From: Burkholderiaceae bacterium
GTDB taxonomy: Bacteria > Pseudomonadota > Gammaproteobacteria > Burkholderiales > Burkholderiaceae_D
Reading direction: 5' to 3'
Assembly: GCA_019751755.1 (NCBI GenBank)
Contig: JAIENA010000052.1
Coordinates: forward strand, 1 to 64,000
DNA length: 64,000 nucleotides
Position 1 is the stretch's first letter. Each line of letters starts with the position of its first letter. A model generated the notes under the pieces. It had not been told where the DNA came from. It searched no databases and saw only the letters and a list, made by a program, of their open reading frames with translations. Position numbers and translations under genes: made by a program. This document shows positions 38,951 through 47,900 of this stretch, in pieces.

Positions 38951-41900
38951 TTATTTGTTGGGCACGGTCAGCCAGCCGGTTTGCGCCTGCGTCAGGCTTT
39001 GCAGGCGGTCGTGACGCTCCACCGGCGCCGCCGACAACAGCGGTGCGTGGGTGGCGAAGTCGCGCAGCGCATCGGCCATTTGCTGCACTGCCGGCGCCAT
39101 CGCGCCGCCCTGGTCCAGGGTCAGCTTCGGTGCGGCCGGGGCCGCATCTTGCGCCATCGCATAGCTCGACAGGGCGTGCGACAAGCTGCTCACTTGCGCC
39201 GACATTGGCGAGGCCGAGGTGCGGAACCAGACGTCGGCGGTGTCACCGGTGCTGCCATCGGTCCTGGTATAGCTCGACTTCAGTCCCACGATATTGCCGT
39301 GGTCGATGCTGCCATCGGTTTGCGCTGCAATCGACAGCGACGCGATGTCCAGGTTCTGCAGGGTATGCAATTCGCCGGCATCGCTGACGCCGTCGGCGTT
39401 GGCATCGATCCAGACGCGCAAGTGGCTGAAGGCTTGGTCGCGCTTGTCAATGACGCCGTCGGCGTTGCTGTCGAGCGCACCCAGGGCTTGGTAGCCATCG
39501 GTGGCGGTGCTGCCATCGGCCAGCGCGGTGTGGTCGCCGAACAGTTCGGAGCCGTCGTTGATGGTGCCGTCGTGATTGCGGTCCAGCACCAGCAAGCCAT
39601 CGTTCGCTCCGACCCAGCCGGTGGCGGTTTTCTGGCCGGCGGCATAGATGTCGAACGCCACACCTTGCTCCAGGCCGACGGTGGTGACGCCGTTGCCATC
39701 AAGGTCGAGGATCAGCGGCGAGCCGTAGTTCGACGAGCTGGCGTTGAGCGCCATGGTTTGCGCGGTCGTCATGGCCGCCACTTGCGCCACCGTGAAGGTA
39801 TTCACCTGCGCCAGGCTGAGCGCCGCCAGGTCCTCGGTTTCCAGCGCCTGGATTTGCGTGGTGGTGAACGACACGATCGCCAGCGTGCTGAGGCCGGCGG
39901 CCTGCGTGGCCGTCAGGCTGGCCACCTGTTCGGTGGTCAGCGCCTGGATTTGCGTCGCTTTCAGCGCCTGCATTTGCAGGGTGTTGAGGGCAATCCACTG
40001 GGCGATCGGCAGCGTGCTGATTTGCGTCGCCGTCAGCGCGTTGATCTGCGCGGTGGTCAGCACCGCCACCTGGGCGTTGCTCAGTTGCGCCAGTTGCGTG
40101 GCGCTCAGCACGGCGGCCTGGCTGGCTTTGAGGGCGGCGATTTGCGTCGTGGTCAGGTAGGTGATCTGCGTATCCGTCAGGTAACCGATCTGGTCGGTGC
40201 TGAGGTTGCTGATCTGCGACGTGTTCATCACCGGCACCTGCTCGCTGTTGAGCGCGCTGATCTGGTCCACCGTCCATACCGCCAGCTGCGAATTCTTCAG
40301 CGCGGCGATTTGCTGGGTGGCCAGGCTGGCGGCCTGGGTGGCCGACAGCGCGGCAATTTGCGTATTGCTCAGGCTCTGGATCTGTTGCGTCGTGAAGCTG
40401 GTCAGTTGGGTCTCCGACAGCACGCCGATTTGGTCCACCGTCAGCGACGTGATCTGGCTGGCTTTGATGGCCTTGATCTGGTCGGCCGACAAGCTCAGCA
40501 ATTGCGCGTTGGTCAGCGCCGGCAACTGGCTGGTCGACAGGTAACCGATTTGCGCGGTGGTCAGCGCGGTGATCTGGTCGGTGGTGACGACCTGCATCTG
40601 GTCGGCCGTCAGCGCCACCAGTTGCGTGCTGGTCAGCGCCGGCACCTGGTCGGTGGTCAGCGCCGGGATTTGCGTCTGTGTCAGGCTGCTGATCTGCAGC
40701 GTGGACAGGGCGGCAATCATCGTGGTGCCCAGCGCCGCCAGGTTGGACGTTGGCAGCGTGGCCAGCACACCGGCGTCGAGTGCGCGGATTTGCGTGCTCG
40801 ACAGCGCTTCCATCTGGTCGGCGCTCAGTTCGGCAAAGTTGGCGGTATCGAGCGCCGCCATTTGCAGGGTCGTGATGGCGCGCACCTGCAAGGTGGTCAG
40901 TGCGGCCACTTGCGTGTTCGACAGGCCCATCAGCAGCGTGCTGTCGAGCGAACTGATTTGCTTGGTGGTCAAGACCGCCAGGTCTGCGGTTTCCAGCGCG
41001 TTCAACTGGTCGCTCGACAGTGCATTCAATTGCGCGGTGGTCAGCGCCACCGCCTGCGCCGTGGTCAGCGCCGCCAGTTGCCCATTGCTGAAGCCGCCGG
41101 CCAGCGAGGCCGCGTTCAGGCCTGCAACCGCGGTGCTGGTCAGGGCACTGATTTGCAGCGTGGTCAAGGTGTTGAGCTGGTGCGTATCGAAGCCGCCCAG
41201 TTGGGTGCTGGTCAGCACGCCGACCTGCACCGTGTCGAGTGCCGCCAGGTGCGTATCTTGCAGCACCGACAATTGCTGCGACGTCAGGGTACGGATGGCG
41301 GCCGTGTTGAAGGCCGCCAGTTGCGTGTCCGTCAAGCCCTGCATGATCTGAGCGGTGGTCAGCGCCGCCACAGCGCGGGTGCCGAGGGCCGCCATCTGCA
41401 CGCTCGACAGCACCGAAATCTGCAGGCTGGTCATCGACGAGAATTGCAGCGTCGACAGCGCGTTCACCTGCTGTGTGCCCAAGGTCATCAACTGCTCGGT
41501 GGTGATGCCATCGGCCAGTTGTGTCAGGCTCAGGCCGGCCAGCGCGGACGTCGACAGGGCATTGACTTGCAGCGTCGTCAGCGACGACAGCAGGGTGGCG
41601 CTCAGGGTCGACATTTGCAGCGAGCTCAGCGCATACAAATCGGTGGTTTCAATCGCCGCCACCTGGGTCGCCGTCAGCGCGTCGAACTGGGCGCTGGTCA
41701 TGGCGCGGATTTGCGCCGTGGTCAGGGCGGCGATCTGGTCGCTGGTGAACCCTTCCGAAATTTGCGTGGCGGTCAGGTTCGCGATTTGTTTCGTGTTCAG
41801 CGCACTGGTCTGGTCGGTGCTCAGCGCGGCGATCTGCTCCGACGCCAGCGCCTGCAATTGGGTGGTCTTGAGCGCATTCAAGTCAACCGTTTCCAGGCCC

Positions 41901-44900
41901 ACCACCTGGTCGCTGGTCAGCGCGGCCAGTTGATCGAGGCTCAGGTTGGCCACTTGCTGCGTGGTCAAGGCACTGACCTGGTCGGACGACAGCGAAGCGA
42001 CTTGGGTGGCGTCGAGGCCGGCCACTTGCGCGGTGGTCAACAGCGCCACGCTGTCCGTCGCCAGCGACTGCACTTGCAGGGTGGTCAGGGCGGCAATTTG
42101 CGTGCTCTTCAGGGCGCGCAAGTCGAGGGTTTCCAGCGCCGCCAACTGGGCGGTGCTCATGCCGGCCACCAGTGTGGTATCCAGGGTCGACACTTGCAAG
42201 GTGGTCAGCGCCGCCACCTGGTCGCTGGTCAGGACCTGGATTTGCAGGCTGTTCAGCGCGTTCAGTTGGACCGTGCTCAGGCGCGCGATATTGTCGGTTT
42301 CCAGCGCCGCCAACTGCGCGTCCAGCAACAGCACCAGCTGGTCGTTCGACAGACCCGTGGTTTGCGCCGTGGTCAAGGCGATCACCTGGTCGCTACTCAG
42401 CGCCTGCAACTGTTCGCTGTTGAGTACATTCAACTGGGTGGAAGACAGGTAAATGATGTCGTCCGAACCCAGGCTGACCAGCTGGCTGCTGGTCAAGGCC
42501 GCCACCTGATTGGTGCGCAACGCGGCCAGGTCGTTGGACTCCAGCGCCACGATCTGGTCGGTGCCCATGGCCGCCAACTGGTCGATGGCCAGATTGGCCA
42601 CTTGCAGGGTGGTCAGCGCTTCGACCTGGCTGGTTGCCAGCAGGGCGATCTGGTCGCTGCTGAGGTAAGCCATTTGCGCCGTGGTCAGCACGGCAATGTC
42701 ATCGGCCGCGATGGCGCGCAGTTGCGTGCTGGACAGCGCTTGCAGCAGGCCCGAGTGCAGCGCCAGCACTTGTTTGGTGGTCAGCGCATCGATTTGCTCG
42801 GTGCTGAACGCGTTCATTTGGTCGCTGGCCATGGCCGCCAGCTGGCTGGTGGTCAGGTTCGGGATTTGCGCCGCGGTCAGCATGGAAATCAGGTTACTGG
42901 TCAAGACCATGGCCGGGTTGTAGGCCAGCACCGCCAGGTCTTCCGCTTCCAGTGCATTCAACTGGTCGGACGTCAGCGCCTGCAACTGGTCGGACGTCAA
43001 GGCGTTGGCCTGGAAGGTGGTCAGGGCAATGATCTGGTCGGTGGTCAGCGACGTTACTTGCGTACTCGCCATGTTGGCGATCTGCTTGGTGGTCAGCACC
43101 GCGAAGTCATCGAGCGCGATGGCGCGGATCTGTGTCGACGTCAGGCTTTGCACCTGGTCGGACGTCAGCGCGTTCAACTGGTCGGACGTCATCGATACGA
43201 TGCGTTCCGTGGACAGCGCGATCAACTGGTCCGAATTGAGCGCGCGGACTTGCAGCGTGGTCAAGGCTTGCAGTTGGTCCGGGCTCAGTCCTTCCAGCTG
43301 GAAGCTGCCCAGGTAGCCGATTTGCGTGGTGGTCAGCGCCGCCAGGTCGTCATATTCGAGCACCAGCAATTGCGCCGAGGTCAGCGCCTGCAACTGGTCG
43401 CTGGTCAGTGCGCGGATTTGTAGCGTGTTCAGCGTGATGACCTGGTCATTGCTCAGGGCCTTCACCTGCAAGGTGGTCAGCGCGGCGATCTGGTTGGTTT
43501 TCAGGATCGCAAAATCGTCCTGTTCGATGGCCGCCAGCTGGGTCGTGGTCAGCGAGGCGATTTGCAGCGTGTTCAGCGCGCGGATCTGCGCCGACGTCAG
43601 CGCGATGATCTGGTTGGTGGTCAGCGCCGCGAACTGGTCACTGTTGAGCAACGTTACCTGCAGCGACGTCAGGGCCTGGATTTGCGTATCTTGCAGCGAC
43701 ACCAGTTGCAGGGTGGACAGCGCGCCCAACTGGTTGGCGCGCAGCGTCGCCAGGTCGGCGTCTTCCATCGCGCGCAACTGGTTGGTGGTCAGCGAGGCAA
43801 TATGTTCGGTGGTCAGCGCGCCAACTTGCAGGCTGGTCAGCGAGATGATCTGGTCATTGGTCAGCGCCTGGATCTGGCTGCTGGTCAGGTAAGCCAGCGG
43901 CCCGACCCGGATCACGGCCAGGTCTTCCAGTTCGATCGCGGCAATGCCGGCGGTGGACAGGGCCGACAACTGCGTGCTGGTCAGCGACGCGAACTGCAGG
44001 GTGGTCAGCGCCACCACGTGCGCGGTATCGAGCGCTTGCGCCTGGTCGCTGGTCAGCGCCGTCACTTGCGTCGCTTTCAAGTTGGCGAAGTCGCCCACTT
44101 CCATCGCGTTCAACTGGTAGCTCGACAGCGCGGCGATTTGCGTGTTCGACAGGCTCGACACTTGCAGCGTGGTCAGGGCGATGATCTGGTCCGAATTGAA
44201 TCCCGGCAGCTGGGTGCTGTTGAAGGCCGTGACTTGCGTTGCCTTCAGGTTCTGGATCTGGTCGGTGGTCAGCGCACCGATCTGGTCGGTGGTCAGCGCG
44301 GCCAATTGCACGGTTTTCAGCGCGCCCAGGTCGTCGGTGTCAATCGCGGCAATTTGGACCGTGTTGAGTATGCTGATTTGCTTGGTGGTCAGCGCCGCCG
44401 CCTGCGCGGTATTGAAGGCGGCAATGTGCGCGGTATCGAGACCGGACACTTGCAGTGTGGTCAGGGCGGCGATCTGCGTGATTTTCAGACGCGAGAACGA
44501 CGCGGTGGAAATGCTGGCCAACTGGTCGGTGGTCAGGCCGATGATCTGGTTGGTGCTCAGCGCCATCAATTGCACCGAGTTCAGCAGACCCAATTGCTCC
44601 GTCGTCAGTGCCGAGAATTGCAGGCTGGTCAGCGCCGCCATCTGGATCGACGTCAGCGCCAGCAACTGGTCGGTGGTCAGCGACGCGATATGGTCGGTGG
44701 ACAGGCCGGTCAATTGCGCCGATTTCAGCGCGGCGACGTCATTGGTTTCCAGCGCGCGCACCTGGTCGGTATTGAACGAGGCGATCTGCAGCGTGGTCAG
44801 GGCGGCGGTCTGCTGCGTGGTCAGCGCGGCCAGCAGGCCGGCCGACAGGGTGCCGGTCTGGTACGTCGTCAGCGCGGCAATCTGGCTGGTCTTGAGCGCC

Positions 44901-47900
44901 GCAAAATCGGTGGTTTCCAGTGATCCCAGCAAGTCGGTGGTCAGCGCGGCCAGTTGGTTGGTGCGCAGGTTGGCCGCTTGCGCCGTCGTCAGTTCGACGA
45001 TGTTGGCGGCCGTGATGGCGTTCAGCTGCGCCGTGGTCAGGGCGCCGATCTGCAAGGTCGTGATGGCGCGCAGCTGGCTGCTGGACAGCGCGGTGATGCT
45101 GTCGCTGCCGAGCGCGGCCAACTGGTGGGTTTTCAGGACCGCCAGGTCGGTCGATTCCAGCGCCAGCGTCTGGTCGGACGTCAAGCTGGCGATTTGCAGC
45201 GTGGTCAGGGCGCCCGCTTGCAGGGTGGTCAGGGCCGCCACCAGCGTGGTCGACAATTTTGCGACCTGATCGGTGGTCAGCGCGGCCGCCTGCTGTGTCT
45301 TGAGGGCGGCAAAGTCTTGCGACTCCAGCACGGCCAGCTGGTCGGACGTCAGCGCCGAGACCTGGCGCGTGTTCAGGTTGGCCGCGTGCAGGGTGGTCAG
45401 CGCCACCACCTGGTCCACGGTCAGCGTCGCCATCTGCGCCGAGGTCAGGCCGGCCAGTTGCAGCGTGGTCAAGGACTGGAATTGTGTGGTGGGCAAGCCC
45501 GGCAGCGTATCGGTGCTCAGCGCCGCGATCTGTTGCGAGCGCAGCGCCCGCAAGTCGGTGGTTTCCATCGCCGCCAGTTGGTCGCTGTTAAGCGCAGCCA
45601 CCTGGCGCGTGCCCATATTGGCCACTTGCAAGGTGGTCAGGCTCACCATTTGTAGCGTGGTGATGGCGCCCACTTGCTGCGAGTTCAGCGCGTTCAGCTG
45701 GGTGCTCTTCAACACGGAGAACGTGTTGGTCGGCAACACTTCCAGTTGCGTGCTTTGCAGCGCCGCGATTTGCAGCGTGGTCAGCGCGGCGATCTGGTGC
45801 GAGCGCAGACTCAGCATTTGATCGGTGGACAGCGCCGCCACCTGAGACGAACTCAGTTGCGTCACTTGCAAGGTGTTCATGGCCGCCAGTTGCAAAGTCG
45901 GAATCAGGGCCACGGAATCGCTGGTCAGGGCCGCCAGCTGGTGCGATTTCAGGGTGGCGAAGTCATTGCTTTCCATCGCCGCCAGTTGGTCGGTGTTGAG
46001 CAGCGACACTTGCCTGGTGCTCAGTACACCCACTTGCAAGGTGGTCAGCGCCGCCACCAGGTTGGTGCCTAGCGCGCCGACCTGCACGCTGTTGAGCGCC
46101 AAGATCTGGTTGGTGCGCAGCGCGGCAAAGTCGGTCGATTCCAGCGCATTGATCTGGTCGGACGACAGCGACGCCAGTTGGCGCGTGGTGAGCGACACGG
46201 TTTGCAAGGTGGTCAGCGCGGCCAACTGGTCGGAATTCAACACCGACAGTTGCAGCGTGCTCAAGGCCGCCATCTGCAGCGAATTGAGCTGGGTGACCTG
46301 CATCGTCGACAGCGACGCGATATTGTCGGTCGACAGCGCGGCAATCTGGTTGGTCTTCAGTGCCGCCAGGCCGCTGCTGGCAAACGCGGTCAGTTGGGCG
46401 GTATCGAACGCGCTCAGTTGCAGCGTGGTCAGCGCGATGGCCTGGATTGACGTCAGCAGCGCGATCTGGCTGCTGGCCAGCGCTTGCATCTGGGCTGTGG
46501 TCAGGGTCGCGATCTGGTTGGTTTTCAGGCTGCGCAAGTCGACGCTTTCCAGCGCGTTGAGCTGGTCGCTGGTCAGCGACTGCGTCTGGCGCGTGGTCAG
46601 CGCAGCCACTTGCTGGGTATTCAACGCCACGATCTGGTCGGTGGTCAGCGTCGACAGTTGCAGCGTCGTCAGCGCGGCCAGCAACTGCGACTGCAGGCGC
46701 GTGAAGTCGGCCGTTTCCAGCGCATTGAGCTGGTCGGACGTCAGGGCCGCCAGCAGGCGGGTGCCCAGCGCATTGGCTTGCTGGCTGTTGAACGCGATGA
46801 TCTGGTCGGTGGTCAGGGCGCGCGCCTGCAGCGACGTCAGCGACGCCAGTTGCAAGGTGTTCAGCGCTGCCGCCTGGGTCGCGCCCATGCCGCTGATCGC
46901 ATCGGTGGACAGCGCGGCGGACTGGTTGGTGCGCAGCGCGGCCAGCACATTGGTCGCCAGCGCGGCCACCTGGTCGCTGGACAGGGCGCGGATCTGCTTG
47001 GAATCGAGGCCCGGGGTTTGGGTCGACTTCAGCACCGCGATGTACGAGGTGTCGAGCACCGTCAATTGCGGCGTGGTCAGGGCCGACAACTGGGTCGATT
47101 TCAGCGCGGCAAAGTCGATGGTTTCCATCGCCACCAGTTGGCTGGTCAGCAAGGACGCCAGTTGGCGCGTGGTCAGGTTGGCCGTTTGCAGCGTGCTCAG
47201 GGCTGCCACCTGGGTGCCGTCCAGCGCTTGCAGCTGGCGCGTGGTCAAGGCTTGCACTTGCTGGGTATTGAGCAAGCCCAGCTGGGTTGAGGTCAGCGTG
47301 CTGATGGTGGTGGTCGACAGCGCGGCCACTTGTTGGGTTTTCAGCGCGGCAAACGCCAGCGTGTTCAGGGACGCCAGTTGTGTCGAGCTGATACGCGCCA
47401 GTTGCAGGGTGGTCAGCGACGTCGATTGCATCGAATTGAACGTGGCCAGCTGGCTGGCGCTGAGCGCTTCCACCTGCGTCGAGTTCAACACTGCCATTTG
47501 GGTCGAGGTCAGCACCGCCAGGTCGGTCGTTTCCAGCGCGTCGACCTGCTCGCTGGTCAGTGCGAACAGTTGCTGGGTGGCCAGGGTGCGGGTTTGCAGC
47601 GTGCTCAGCGCGGCAACATGGGTGTCGTCGAGGTTGCGGATCTGGTTTGCCGTCAGGCCGGCCAGCGCTTGTGTGTTGATCGCGCCAAAGTCGGCGGCGT
47701 CCATCGCGTTCAATTGCGCCGTCGTCAGCGCGGCCACCTGGCGCGACGACAACGCCGCAGCCTGTTGCGTGGTCAAGCCGGCCAGGTTGGTGTCGCTGAT
47801 GGCGCTCAACTGCTTGGTGGTCAGCGCATTGATCTGGCGCGTGCCAAATCCGGCAATGTCGGTCGCATCGAGTTGGGACACCTGGTAGGTGGACAGTGCG

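Noticed and set aside
38873-43423. 1516-aa plus-strand ORF antisense to the giant gene (GQRRHLxGGQ... repeats)
   Set aside because: It is the antisense reading of the 24-bp repeat, which lacks stops in that frame; no RBS or recognisable domain, and the minus-strand frame has clear protein logic.
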